Assembly: GCF_004298475.1 (NCBI RefSeq)
Contig: NZ_SCRP01000023.1
Location: forward strand, 61,426-125,425
DNA: 64,000 nt
Direction: 5' to 3'
Source of the DNA: Paraburkholderia sp.
GTDB taxonomy: Bacteria > Pseudomonadota > Gammaproteobacteria > Burkholderiales > Burkholderiaceae
Positions 7,864 through 16,904 of this stretch are shown in pieces. Under the pieces are notes generated by a model, which ran no database searches, was not told the origin of the DNA, and saw only the letters and a list, made by a program, of their open reading frames with translations. Position 1 is the first letter of the stretch, and the number at the start of each line of letters is the position of its first letter. A program made the translations under genes and the position numbers.

Positions 7864-9210
7864 TCAAATGCCATAGGCGCGTCGCAAGAGCGTGAGCGGA
7901 TGCGCGAGCGGCGGCTCGCCAAGCTGCATTTCGCCGATGCCCTGTGCAATGTGATGGCCCGCCAGCGCGCAGTCCGATGCAATGAAGCCCGGTTCGCCCT
8001 GCGCCATCAGCCGGAAAACCGGTGTGCCGATTTTCATCGCCATCGCGTGAAATTCCTTCTTCACACCGAATGTGCCCGCATGCCCCGAGCAACGTTCGAC
8101 CACGTTGACCTGCGTGTCGGGCACGAGCGAGAGCAGCTCGGACGTCTTGCGTCCGATGTTCTGCACGCGCGCGTGGCACGGAACGTGATACGACACGTTG
8201 CCGAGCGGCGTGCGGAAATCCGTCTTCAGCAAGCCGTCGCGGTGCCGCGAAATGAAGTATTCGAACGGATCCCAGAACGCGTCGCTCACGGCGCGCGTTT
8301 CGGCATCGTCGGGAAACATGAGCGGCAGCTCGTGCTTGTACATCAGCACGCAGCTCGGCACCGCGCCGATCAGCGCGTAACCCTCGCGCGCATATTGCGC
8401 GAGCACCGGCATGTTGTGCGCTTTCTTTTTCGCCACGCCTTCCAGATTGCCCTGTTCGAGCAGCGGCATGCCGCAGCACGCTTCGCTCTTGACGAGCACC
8501 CAGTCAATCTCATTGTGATCGAGCACCGCGAGCAGATCGTGGCCGATGCCCGGCTCGTTGAAGTTCACGTAGCACGTCGCGTAGATCGCCACCTTGCCCG
8601 GCGTGCGCTCGCCATTGCGCACTTCGCGTGCCTTATTCGGCGACGCGCGCTTCGCTGCGCTGCGGAACTTGTGCGGCGCGAAGTCGGGCAGCCACGCCTT
8701 GCGGTCCACACCGAGCGCTTCCTCCATCACGCCGCGCATGGCCTTCGTATGATTCACGGCGTTGACGGTCTGCGTGACCACCGGAATGCCCGCGAGATGA
8801 CCGAGCACATCCGTGTTCGACAGCACGCGGTCGCGCAGCTTCACGTCGCCATTGCGGTAATCGATGGCTTTCGCGCGCAGCATCAAATGCGGAAAGTCCA
8901 CATTCCACGGATGCGGCGGCACATAAGGGCATTTCGTCATGTAGCAGAGGTCGCACAGATAACACTGATCGACCACCTGCCCATACTTCGATTTGTCGAC
9001 GTCATGCGCCTCGCCGGAATCGGTCGCGTCGACGAGATCGAACAGCGCGGGAAACGCGCCGCACAACGATACGCAGCGGCGGCACCCCGCGCAGATGTCG
9101 AATACGCGCGCCAGTTCGGCGTCGCGTTTTTCCGGGTCGTAGAACGCTTCGGACGTCCAGTCGAGCGGATGCCGCGTCGGCGCTTCGAGGCTGCCTTCCT
9201 TATGGGGCAT
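7864..9210 (-). CDS. Heterodisulfide reductase-related iron-sulfur protein
   Basis: A 448-residue protein with two N-terminal ferredoxin-type cysteine sets, CAGCRRCVSLC and CYLCDLCYMTKCP (two [4Fe-4S] clusters). Two CCG-like domains follow, seen as EACCGMPLLEQGN and ERCSGHAGTFG. This is the GlpC/HdrD/LutA-type electron-transfer arrangement. In the conserved rubrerythrin-FeS-DUF3501 cluster it is presumed to pass electrons to rubrerythrin; the actual donor is unknown. The start at ATG 9210 (MPHKEGSLEAPTRHPLDW) follows the family; the longer frame reaches into the intergenic gap. Confidence 0.88.
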   Translation of the reverse strand: MPHKEGSLEAPTRHPLDWTSEAFYDPEKRDAELARVFDICAGCRRCVSLCGAFPALFDLVDATDSGEAHDVDKSKYGQVVDQCYLCDLCYMTKCPYVPPHPWNVDFPHLMLRAKAIDYRNGDVKLRDRVLSNTDVLGHLAGIPVVTQTVNAVNHTKAMRGVMEEALGVDRKAWLPDFAPHKFRSAAKRASPNKAREVRNGERTPGKVAIYATCYVNFNEPGIGHDLLAVLDHNEIDWVLVKSEACCGMPLLEQGNLEGVAKKKAHNMPVLAQYAREGYALIGAVPSCVLMYKHELPLMFPDDAETRAVSDAFWDPFEYFISRHRDGLLKTDFRTPLGNVSYHVPCHARVQNIGRKTSELLSLVPDTQVNVVERCSGHAGTFGVKKEFHAMAMKIGTPVFRLMAQGEPGFIASDCALAGHHIAQGIGEMQLGEPPLAHPLTLLRRAYGI

Positions 9211-9357
9211 GACGTCTCCGGTTCTGCGTTTCCAGTTTCTGGTTATCGGGGCGCGAGCGCAGTCAGGCAGCCATGCGCTCGCCTCGCGCCGGCGCAAAAC
9301 CGGCGCGAATACAGCACGAAAGCGAAACAAAACCGGCGCAAAACCTGCACCACGCAA

Positions 9358-9780
9358 TCAGTCCGCGAGCACGTCCAGCGCCTTCGTATAGCGGTTCGCG
9401 TGGCTGCGCTCCGCCTTCGCCAGCGTCTCGAACCAGTTCGCGATTTCGTCGAAGCCCTCTTCGCGCGCCACCTTCGCCATGCCGGGATACATGTCGGTGT
9501 ATTCGTGCGTTTCGCCTGCAATCGCCGACTGGAGGTTCAGCCGCGACGAGCCGAACGGCAGGCCGGTAGCCGGGTCGCCAACCGCTTCCAGATACTCGAG
9601 GTGGCCGTGCGCGTGGCCCGTTTCGCCTTCGGCGGTCGAGCGGAACAGCGCGGCGACGTCGTTCTGGCCTTCCACGTCGGCCTTCGCCGCGAAGTAAAGA
9701 TAGCGGCGATTCGCCTGCGATTCGCCGGCAAATGCATCCTTGAGGTTTTGTTCCGTCTTCGAGCCCTTTAGCTGTGCCAT
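9358..9780 (-). CDS. Rubrerythrin (diiron domain only)
   Basis: A 140-residue four-helix diiron protein. [15 protein letters not shown] supplies the first helix ligand Glu, [15 protein letters not shown] the EExxH-type helix, and IAGETHEY plus [12 protein letters not shown] the second half. The C-terminal rubredoxin domain of classical rubrerythrins is absent, so it is of the short type also called erythrin or sulerythrin. It likely reduces H2O2 to water in the cytosol using electrons from a separate protein, plausibly the FeS protein encoded 147 bases downstream on the same strand. First gene of the three-gene unit. Confidence 0.92.
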   Translation of the reverse strand: MAQLKGSKTEQNLKDAFAGESQANRRYLYFAAKADVEGQNDVAALFRSTAEGETGHAHGHLEYLEAVGDPATGLPFGSSRLNLQSAIAGETHEYTDMYPGMAKVAREEGFDEIANWFETLAKAERSHANRYTKALDVLAD

Positions 9781-10073
9781 CTGTGCCTCCTTCCATCAGC
9801 GTCATTGTGGGGACGCAGCGCTGCCCGCGATTCTTGCAGTGCAACAGGCCATGGATGCGGGTACGCCGCAACTATCAATCTAGGAGGTGACCGGTGCCTT
9901 CCCAATTGTGATTTTCAATCCCGCCGATAGCCGCGCCACGCAAGCAAGAGCTTGATATATGTCTACTGCGAACGCATCGCGCTGCCCAATATGTGGAATT
10001 CCTCCTTGCAGTCGTACGCACGCGACCTACAGTGAGTAATTGCCACCCCTGAACACGCTCTAACGGAGCTGAC
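9781..10073. other. Divergent promoter region between rubrerythrin and a hypothetical gene
   Basis: No gene is supported. The rubrerythrin ribosome binding site is at its left end (reverse complement of TGCCTCC around 9784). A TAGGAGGTGA string at 9882-9891 on the plus strand looks like a ribosome binding site but is not followed by a usable ORF. No clear operator was found. Confidence 0.4.
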
Positions 10074-10433
10074 ATGCGACTTACGATCCTGATCAACGGT
10101 TCCGACCCGACCGTCAATCACGACTACGCCGTCCTGTGGCTCGACACCGATCAGCACCGCTGGTCGCGCGAGTCGCACGATGGGATTGCCCTGCCGGAGT
10201 GGGGCGAGTTACACGACACGAACGGCGTGACATCGCTGTGCGCGCCGCTCGATGATTCACCGCTTTGCACCTTGCGCGGCTTGCATGTAAACCGCCGCCA
10301 GGAAATCAGTTCTGCACATGGCGACGCGACCTGGTCGTGCGAGTCGTCGCATTCGCCCATGGAAGGTCAATGGCGGCTGCAAGCCGTCGACCGCCAGATC
10401 GTGCACGCCGAAAACGCGTTGTTCGCGGGCTGA
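10074..10433 (+). CDS. Hypothetical protein
   Basis: A 119-residue acidic soluble protein (MRLTILINGSDPTVNHDYAVLWLDTD...) with no recognised domain, no signal peptide and no membrane segment. The start ATG follows CTAACGGAGCTGAC, whose CGGAG is a fair ribosome binding site. Monocistronic. It may be a lineage-specific Burkholderiaceae protein. Nothing in the neighbours suggests a role. Confidence 0.55.
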   Translation: MRLTILINGSDPTVNHDYAVLWLDTDQHRWSRESHDGIALPEWGELHDTNGVTSLCAPLDDSPLCTLRGLHVNRRQEISSAHGDATWSCESSHSPMEGQWRLQAVDRQIVHAENALFAG

Positions 10434-10760
10434 CGACGCAGCGCGTCGCGCAGTCCCGCTTCGGTTCCGCCCGGAATCACCTTCGAATCCACATGCACGC
10501 GGCGCTGTCCAGACAGCGCCGCGTCGCGTCTTGCGTGCATGTTTTGCGTGAATGTCTCGCGTGGATGTATTGCTTACATGCGATGCGCGCGCAATCCGTC
10601 CGATGAATAAGGCCGATGACCAGAACCAATAGGGCCGCCAGGGCCGCGCCGCGCACATGACACGCGTGGCGCAACGCGACGGCATCACTGGCCGTGCGCA
10701 AACGTGCCCGCTATACTTCCAGGCCGCCTTCAACCGCCCTGCGTTTTGCCTACCCTGCCG
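10434..10760. other. Intergenic region between a hypothetical gene and a nuclease gene
   Basis: No supported gene. Apart from the strong hairpin listed separately, a degenerate run of GCGT(C/G) and TGTxTxGCGTG units lies at 10525-10566. The nuclease promoter must lie in the right half. Confidence 0.4.
10497..10524 (+). terminator. Long GC-rich hairpin, possible terminator
   Basis: A perfect inverted repeat with 13-base arms (ACGCGGCGCTGTC / GACAGCGCCGCGT) separated by only CA, 64 bases after the preceding stop codon. It has no T-tract, so it may be a processing or stability element or a factor-assisted terminator. Confidence 0.55.
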
Positions 10761-11537
10761 ATGAAGAAGCTGTTTGCCTGTCTCCTGATGGCTGTCGCGA
10801 GCCACACGTTTGCCGCACCGGCCTGCGCCGACTTCGTCCCCGATGGTCAGTTCCCGAAGCTCACGAATCCGCGCATGGCGCCGAAAACGCGCATGCTCTG
10901 CTACTCGGATTTCGTGGTGCTGCATTCGGGCATCACCCATGGCCCGCTGTGGTCCGCAGAACATCTCACGCGCGAGAGGCTCGAAGCGGCGAAGGACATG
11001 ACGCGCACGAACCGCTTTTTCGCGGACGAGCGCCTTCCGGAAGGCGAAGGCGCGACGCTCGCCGACTACAGGCGCAGCGGTTTCGATCGCGGCCATATGA
11101 GCCCGGCAGGCAATCGCTGGAATGAGCAGGCGATGGCGGAGTCGTTCTCGCTGGCAAATATCGTGCCGCAGAATCGTATTAACAATCAGCGTCTGTGGTC
11201 GCATATCGAAACGGCCGTGCGCCGGCTCACGATGAAATACGGCGAGGCCTGGGTCGTGACCGGCCCGCTCTTCACGGGCGCGCAGTTGCAGACGATCGGC
11301 GCGTCGCGCGTGCTCGTGCCGACGCAGATTTTCAAGGTCGTGTACGTGCCGTCGCAGCAGCTCGCATTCGCCATCGTCGCCGACAACACGACCGCCGACC
11401 ATTACGAGGTGCGCTCGGTGCGCGCGCTCGAACAGCAAAGCGGGATCAGCTTTCCCGGCATTCCCGCGAACGCCGCCAGCCAGACGCGGGTATCGTTCAA
11501 CGGGCACGGGTTCGGCGTAAGCAGGTGGGGCGGATAA
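10761..11537 (+). CDS. DNA/RNA non-specific endonuclease (NUC1/EndA family), secreted
   Basis: A 258-residue protein with a cleavable signal peptide (MKKLFACLLMAVASHTFAAPA, cut near residue 19-20). The active-site motif DRGHMSP at residues 109-115 has its catalytic His at 112, and the metal-binding Asn region follows (NIVPQNRINNQRLW). It should cleave single- and double-stranded nucleic acid in the periplasm or outside the cell with Mg2+. ATG 10761 begins the signal peptide; the upstream extension is not credible. Length matches the family. No immunity protein or secretion gene is adjacent, so a scavenging or DNA-processing role fits better than a toxin. Confidence 0.92.
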   Translation: MKKLFACLLMAVASHTFAAPACADFVPDGQFPKLTNPRMAPKTRMLCYSDFVVLHSGITHGPLWSAEHLTRERLEAAKDMTRTNRFFADERLPEGEGATLADYRRSGFDRGHMSPAGNRWNEQAMAESFSLANIVPQNRINNQRLWSHIETAVRRLTMKYGEAWVVTGPLFTGAQLQTIGASRVLVPTQIFKVVYVPSQQLAFAIVADNTTADHYEVRSVRALEQQSGISFPGIPANAASQTRVSFNGHGFGVSRWGG

Positions 11538-11606
11538 GTTACAAACAAGCGCCGAATAAGCGGCTCGCTATACTGCCCGCCATAACGGACGTTCGAGGAG
11601 GATCAC

Positions 11607-11870
11607 ATGGTGTTCGAAGCCTACGCAAACGATGACGACGTCCTCAATGTCGAGGGCGATGCGCTCACGCTCACGAACGGCACGACGCGCGTAACGCTCG
11701 CCGGTACGCTCGCGCTGACGCGCGACAAGCGCGGGCTTGCGGCCGCACTCGCGCTCAAGGCGGCGCTCGACAGCGTCGTGCGGACCTTGCAGGCGGACCC
11801 GCATTTGCCCGCCAGGATTACCGACGAACCGGATGAAAAACCCGGCGTGGTCGATAACCCGTTCTCCTGA
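11607..11870 (+). CDS. Small hypothetical protein
   Basis: An 87-residue protein (MVFEAYANDDDVLNVEGDALTLTNGTTRVTLAGTLALTRDKRGL...) preceded by a clear GGAGGA ribosome binding site (11596-11601). The first half alternates beta-strand-like segments; a helical LAAALALKAALDSVVRTLQ follows. No family recognised. The good ribosome binding site and codon bias support that it is real. Confidence 0.6.
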   Translation: MVFEAYANDDDVLNVEGDALTLTNGTTRVTLAGTLALTRDKRGLAAALALKAALDSVVRTLQADPHLPARITDEPDEKPGVVDNPFS

Positions 11871-11919
11871 TCCGCACCGGTTCAGTATCGGTTCCGCCTT
11901 GATCCGGTTCGCGCAGCCG

Positions 11920-12561
11920 TCAACGCGTGTCGGTTGCGCCCGCAACCACGAGCGGCGGCAACGCCGCAGTCCCGCGTATCCACGCATGATCGGCAAGCTC
12001 GGCCATTTCGCGGTCGCCGCGGCTGTCGCCATACGCATAGAGCGTGGCGGGCGCGCGCTCGCCCCACCATGCACGCAGCCGCGCGACCTTCTCCGGCCCC
12101 CAGCAGTTGAGCCCCGCGAGCCGACCCGTATAAACGCCGTCACGCCATTCCAGTTCGCTCGACAACACCGTCCCGATGCCGACCGTCGCCGCCCATTTGC
12201 GCAGATACACCGAAGGCGACGCGCTCACGAGCACGACCTCGTGACCGAGCGCCTGGTGTTCGCGAACGCGCGCGAGCATCTCGGGGCGCAAGAGCGCGGG
12301 CAACCGCGTATCGACGAAACGCTGCGCCGCCGCTTCGATCGTCTCGCGCCGCACGGGGCCGAGCATGGCGTACATGAATCGCGCCTTGGTCGGCCCGCGT
12401 TCGGACCAGCCGGGCGCGATGCCGACAAGCCACGGCAGGCAGCGCACCGCTGCAAGCGCGAAGCGCAGCGCGCCGCCCGTATCGAGCAGGAATGCGCGGA
12501 AGCTGTCCGTGGTGGTGAGAGTGCCATCGAAATCGAATGCGGCAACGACGCGATCGCTCAT
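11920..12561 (-). CDS. HAD-IB family hydrolase (SerB-like phosphatase)
   Basis: A 213-residue haloacid dehalogenase phosphatase. Motif I is FDFDGTLTT (Asp10 nucleophile, Asp12 acid/base), motif II VVLVSASPS, motif III with Lys in GPEKVARL, and motif IV YAYGDSRGDREM. The helical cap after motif I and the ELEWRDGVYTGRLAG segment are typical of subfamily IB, which includes phosphoserine phosphatase and CicA-like lipid or head-group phosphatases. True substrate unknown; a glycerol- or lysophospholipid-type phosphate is possible in this subfamily. Confidence 0.88.
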   Translation of the reverse strand: MSDRVVAAFDFDGTLTTTDSFRAFLLDTGGALRFALAAVRCLPWLVGIAPGWSERGPTKARFMYAMLGPVRRETIEAAAQRFVDTRLPALLRPEMLARVREHQALGHEVVLVSASPSVYLRKWAATVGIGTVLSSELEWRDGVYTGRLAGLNCWGPEKVARLRAWWGERAPATLYAYGDSRGDREMAELADHAWIRGTAALPPLVVAGATDTR

Positions 12562-12703
12562 GAATCAGAAGCCGGAAGGCGGAAAAGGTGGGAGGAAAAA
12601 TTGACGCCGTGTGCGGCGAAACCGCGGTCATTGTCGGCGCAGGCTGTGAACGGTTGCAAGCGGTTGCATAACCGTGAACAGGCCGACGCGTTCAAGTTAC
12701 GTC

Positions 12704-13597
12704 CTACCGCGAAAGCCTCACATAGCGCGCGCTATGCAGCGCCGTAAGCGCAACGGCAATCCAGATCGGCACGTAAGTCGCAAGCTGACCTGGGCCCAGA
12801 TGCTCGCCGAGCACCGTCACCGAGATGATCACGAGCAGCACCGGTTCGACGTAACCCAGGATGCCGAAGAGCGCCATCGGCAGCAGGCGGCTCGCCTTGA
12901 GATAGGACGCGAGCGCGACCGTGCTGATCACGCCCAGCCCCGGCAGCAGCGCGAACGTCAGGAACGGGCGTCCGCCGAGTAGTGCGAACGAACCGCCTGC
13001 CCACGCATACGCAATCGCAACAGGCAGCAACAGGATCATCTCGACGGCGAAGGTCGTGAGCGAATCCGCGTTGATCTTGCGGCGCAGCACGAAATACGGC
13101 GGATAGCCGAACACCACGAGCAGCGTCGGCCACGAAAACGCATGCGTGGCCCAGAGTTCGTGGGCCACGCCGACCGCCGCGCACCCCACGGCGAGCCACT
13201 GGAGCGTTTCGAGCCGCTCGTGATAGTAGAAGCGCCCCACCACCACCATCGCGAGCGGCAGCAGGAAATAGCCGAGCGACACTTCGAGCACGCGCCCGTG
13301 CAGCGGCGCCCAGAGAAACACCCAGAGCTGCGAGCCCAGCAGCGCGGCGCACATGGCCAGCGAAAGCGCGGTGCGCGGCTCCTTCACCATGCGTGCAGCG
13401 AGTGCGCCCAACTGCGCACCCCGCCCGCGCAGCAGCAAAACGCCGAGCGCGCCAGGCGTCGTCCAGATCACGCGCCAGGCAAAGATATCGAGGCCGCCGA
13501 GCGGCTTGAGCAGCAGTGCATAGATCGACATCAGCGCGAACAGCGCCGACGCGCCCGTGGAAAGCGTAATGCCGCGTCCCGGCTCGTACTGGTTCAT
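12704..13597 (-). CDS. rarD: EamA family transporter RarD
   Basis: A 297-residue inner membrane protein with about 10 hydrophobic helices. It starts QYEPGRGITLSTGASALFALMSIYALLLKPLGGLDIFAWRVIW, the RarD signature of an EamA repeat beginning with a K-P-L-x-x-x-D-I-x-A-x-R block. The family belongs to the drug/metabolite transporter superfamily; its substrate is not settled. Divergently transcribed from egtD across a 427-base gap. Confidence 0.85.
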   Translation of the reverse strand: MNQYEPGRGITLSTGASALFALMSIYALLLKPLGGLDIFAWRVIWTTPGALGVLLLRGRGAQLGALAARMVKEPRTALSLAMCAALLGSQLWVFLWAPLHGRVLEVSLGYFLLPLAMVVVGRFYYHERLETLQWLAVGCAAVGVAHELWATHAFSWPTLLVVFGYPPYFVLRRKINADSLTTFAVEMILLLPVAIAYAWAGGSFALLGGRPFLTFALLPGLGVISTVALASYLKASRLLPMALFGILGYVEPVLLVIISVTVLGEHLGPGQLATYVPIWIAVALTALHSARYVRLSR

Positions 13598-14024
13598 CGG
13601 CGTGCAGTCGTGCCGACGACGCGCAAGAATCGGGAAAGGCGGGCAGCGTGTCTCCCCTCCGGCAGTACCGCACGGGGCGCGGGTGAATTCGTTGTCATGG
13701 TTATCGGCTATTGGTATGTGCGGGTATGTGCGGGTATGTGCGGTTATCTGCGGCGGCCAGCGCGCATTCTAGTCTGGTTCGCGCGCCCCGGCATGGCGGG
13801 CACGCGCGATGCTGAGTTTCTCGTTTGCGGCGATACTGGCGATGGCTCCGCGCGGATTTAGTCCGTGCAGATTGCACCGCAATGGACTAGAACATAATTC
13901 TCGCCACGGAGCCGCCGTCCGGCCGCTTTGCGTTGCGCCGTGCTCGCCCCGGGCCTCGCACCGTCCGCCGCCCGCCGCCCGCCGCCCGCCGCTGCCCCAC
14001 CCATTCAACCCACCAGGAGCCCGC
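13598..14024. other. Divergent intergenic region with two tandem repeats
   Basis: No gene is supported. At 13714-13753 a decamer GTATGTGCGG is repeated three times with a fourth degenerate copy. At about 13966-13993 the heptamer CCGCCCG is repeated roughly four times, just ahead of the egtD ribosome binding site (AGGAG near 14015). Promoters for rarD and egtD must lie here. Confidence 0.6.
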
Positions 14025-15011
14025 ATGAGCCGACTCGCGCCCCGCCCTGCCGACGCCCGGCTGACTCCCGATCTTGCCGCTTTCGCATCCGAAGTCCGTA
14101 ACGGCCTCACGCACGCGCCGCAAAAGGAGTTGCCCTCGAAGTATCTGTACGACGATATCGGCTCGGCATTGTTCGAGGCGATCACCGTATTGCCCGAATA
14201 TGGCTTGACGCGCTCCGAAGACTGCCTGCTCACACGCTATGCCGCCGAAATCGTCGAGGCGCTGCCTGCCGGTGTCACCGTCGCCGAACTCGGCAGCGGC
14301 AGCGGCCGCAAGACGCGCCGCATTCTCGAAGCACTGTGCCGCAAGCGCCCGATATCGTATTGTCCGATCGAGATTTCACGCACGGCGCTGCAAGTGTGCC
14401 GCCGCGAACTCGCCGATATCGAGCGCATCTCGATCGTCGGCTACGAACGCGACTATCTCGCGGGCCTCGCCGAAGTGAGCCGTCAGCGCGCCGCGGGCGA
14501 GCAGCTTTGCGTGCTTTTTCTCGGCAGTACGATCGGCAATTTCGCGCGGCTCGCGGCCACGCGCTTTTTGCGCGAGATCCGCGCGATGCTCGAGCCCGGC
14601 GATATGCTGCTGCTCGGCACCGACCTCATCAAGCCCGTGGAGACGCTGCTCGCGGCCTACGACGACGCCATCGGCGTGACAGCCGCGTTCAACCTGAACC
14701 TGCTCGCGCGCATCAACCGCGAACTCGACGGCGACTTCGACCTCACGGCCTTCGAGCACGTCGCGCGCTTTAACCGCGATGCGCGCAGCGTCGAGATGCA
14801 CCTGCGCGCGAAAACGCGCATCGAGGCGCGTGTGGGCGCAGCGAACCTCACGGTCGCGCTCGAAGCGGGCGAGACGATCTGGACCGAAAGCAGCCACAAG
14901 TACCACGCGGACGAGATCCCCGCGATTGCCGCCGATGCGGGCTTCGTCTGCGCGCATCAGTGGGTCGAGAAAGAGTGGGGATTCGCGGAAAGCCTGCTGG
15001 TGTCGGCTTGA
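14025..15011 (+). CDS. egtD: L-histidine N-alpha-methyltransferase (EgtD family)
   Basis: A 328-residue SAM-dependent methyltransferase with the EgtD signature: KYLYDDIGSALFEAITVLPEYGLTRSE near the N-terminus (substrate-binding Tyr), AELGSGSGRKTRRIL as SAM motif I, LFLGSTIGNF with the substrate-binding Asn, and TESSHKY toward the C-terminus. The enzyme trimethylates histidine to hercynine, the first step of ergothioneine synthesis. The sulfoxide synthase EgtB, usually beside it, is not in the window. ATG 14025 has an AGGAG site and gives the standard family length; the longer frame reads through a repetitive GC tract. Confidence 0.85.
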   Translation: MSRLAPRPADARLTPDLAAFASEVRNGLTHAPQKELPSKYLYDDIGSALFEAITVLPEYGLTRSEDCLLTRYAAEIVEALPAGVTVAELGSGSGRKTRRILEALCRKRPISYCPIEISRTALQVCRRELADIERISIVGYERDYLAGLAEVSRQRAAGEQLCVLFLGSTIGNFARLAATRFLREIRAMLEPGDMLLLGTDLIKPVETLLAAYDDAIGVTAAFNLNLLARINRELDGDFDLTAFEHVARFNRDARSVEMHLRAKTRIEARVGAANLTVALEAGETIWTESSHKYHADEIPAIAADAGFVCAHQWVEKEWGFAESLLVSA

Positions 15012-15116
15012 TTTGCGGCTTGATTTGCGGATCAGGCTGCGGAGCGGTGTGCCGATTGACGTGAATGCCGATTAACGTGAATCGGCCGGCAAGCCGCTCC
15101 GCACCCGACGTGACGT

Positions 15117-15413
15117 TCAGTGCTGTTCGAAGCGCTCGTAGCGCTTTTCGGTGAACCGTTCTTCGCTGACCACTTCCGCGACGCGCGCCGCAGGCGGCCC
15201 GTGACGCAGCCACGACAGCATGCGGTCCACCTGGTTGGCCGTGCCCTGAATCACGGCTTCGACTGAGCCGTCCTCCATGTTGGCGACATAGCCGCGAATA
15301 CGCAGCGCATGCGCCTGGCGCACGGTTGCCTGCCGGAAACCCACGCCCTGCACTGTCCCGCGTACACGCACGTAATACGTTTCGACACGCGAATCCAGAT
15401 CCGGTCCGGTCAT
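15117..15413 (-). CDS. acyP: Acylphosphatase
   Basis: A 98-residue protein with the acylphosphatase signature VRVRGTVQGVGFRQATVRQAHAL (the GxVQGVxFR loop holding the catalytic Arg) and GYVANMEDGSVEAVIQG (catalytic Asn). It hydrolyses acyl-phosphate bonds in the cytosol. It is convergent with egtD, and the 105 bases between them contain a short direct repeat (GCTTGATTTGCGG region). Confidence 0.95.
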   Translation of the reverse strand: MTGPDLDSRVETYYVRVRGTVQGVGFRQATVRQAHALRIRGYVANMEDGSVEAVIQGTANQVDRMLSWLRHGPPAARVAEVVSEERFTEKRYERFEQH

Positions 15414-15679
15414 CGTTCAATCTCCTGGTTCAGTCTGGTTCAGTCCTGGCATCTGGGCGGCATTGTAGACGCCATCGCGGATGAGCGCCGCGCGTCCTTG
15501 ACGCGAACGCAGCCTCACGTGCGGCCCGCAGCGCCATGCGGGCTGCACACCCGGGCTGCACACCCGGGCCACACATACGCGCCTCACGCCACGTACAATC
15601 CGTGCGACGCGGGCGGCAAGACCGCCCGCTTGCAACACGATTGCAATCCCACTGCAACCCATCAGGAAACTCATCCCGT

Positions 15680-16690
15680 ATGACCGCCAACCAACGCGAT
15701 CTCGTGCTGATCACCGGCGCATCCGGCTTCGTCGGCTCGGCCGTCGCCCGCATCGCGCAGGACAAGGGCTATGCCGTGCGCGTGCTGGTGCGCCCGACAA
15801 GCCCGCGCACCAACCTCGCCACGCTCGACGCCGAAGTCGTCACCGGCGACATGCGCGACGTCGCGTCGATGCGCGCGGCCCTGCGCGGCGTGCGCTACCT
15901 GTTCCACGTCGCCGCCGACTATCGCCTCTGGGCACCCGATCCGCACGAAATCGAGCGCGCGAATCTCGAAGGCGCCGAGGCCACCATGCGCGCGGCGCTC
16001 GAAGCGGGCGTCGAACGCATCGTCTACACGAGCAGCGTGGCGACGCTCAAGGTGACGAGTTCGGGCGCGTCCTCCGACGAAACCCGGCCGCTCACCGCCG
16101 AGCAGGCCATCGGCGTGTACAAGCGCAGCAAGGTGCTGTCCGAGCGCGCGGTCGAACGCATGATCGCGAATGACGGCCTGCCCGCCGTGATCGTCAATCC
16201 GTCGACGCCGATCGGCCCGCGCGACGTGAAGCCGACGCCCACGGGCCGCATCATCGTCGAGGCGGCGACGGGCAAGATCCCCGCGTTCGTCGATACGGGC
16301 CTGAATCTCGTGCACGTCGACGACGTCGCAAACGGTCATTTTCTCGCGCTGGAGCGCGGGCGCATCGGCGAGCGCTATATCCTCGGCGGCGAAAATCTGC
16401 CGCTGCAGCAGATGCTCGCCGATATCGCAGGCATGGTCGGCCGCAAGCCGCCGACGATCGCATTGCCGCGCTGGCCGCTCTATCCGCTGGCGCTCGGCGC
16501 GGAAGCCGTCGCGCGCTTCACGAAGCGCGAGCCGTTCGTCACCGTCGATGCGCTGAAGATGTCGAAGAACAAGATGTATTTCACCTCGGCGAAGGCGGAG
16601 CGCGAACTCGGCTATCGCGCACGGCCGTATCGCGAAGGGCTGAAAGACGCGCTCGACTGGTTCAGGCAAGCAGGCTATCTGAATGTATAA
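15680..16690 (+). CDS. hpnA: Hopanoid-associated sugar epimerase HpnA
   Basis: A 336-residue short-chain dehydrogenase/reductase of the extended type: nucleotide motif ITGASGFVGSAVARI, catalytic Ser-Tyr-Lys region TSSVATL and GVYKRSK, and C-terminal REGLKDALDWF. It is the HpnA subfamily of NAD-dependent epimerases found in hopanoid clusters and presumed to act on the sugar added to bacteriohopane polyols; its exact substrate is not established. The start at ATG 15680 follows the family (MTANQRDLVLITGASG). It opens the hopanoid region of the window. Confidence 0.9.
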   Translation: MTANQRDLVLITGASGFVGSAVARIAQDKGYAVRVLVRPTSPRTNLATLDAEVVTGDMRDVASMRAALRGVRYLFHVAADYRLWAPDPHEIERANLEGAEATMRAALEAGVERIVYTSSVATLKVTSSGASSDETRPLTAEQAIGVYKRSKVLSERAVERMIANDGLPAVIVNPSTPIGPRDVKPTPTGRIIVEAATGKIPAFVDTGLNLVHVDDVANGHFLALERGRIGERYILGGENLPLQQMLADIAGMVGRKPPTIALPRWPLYPLALGAEAVARFTKREPFVTVDALKMSKNKMYFTSAKAERELGYRARPYREGLKDALDWFRQAGYLNV

Positions 16691-16904
16691 CTGCGCGCGC
16701 ACCTGAGTACATAACTGCGCGCATAACCGGGCACGATGCATTCGCACCGTGTTATCCGGCACTTTTTTCGTGCCGGTTTTCCCGGTGTTTTTCCGGGTGA
16801 ATTCGCATTTTGTTACAACTTTTGTTGCGACATGCGTGCAACGCCGGAAGGTCAATTCATGCGTGCTGTGGGTAAAATCCCAAGCCTTACCTGAGAAGCC
16901 TCGC

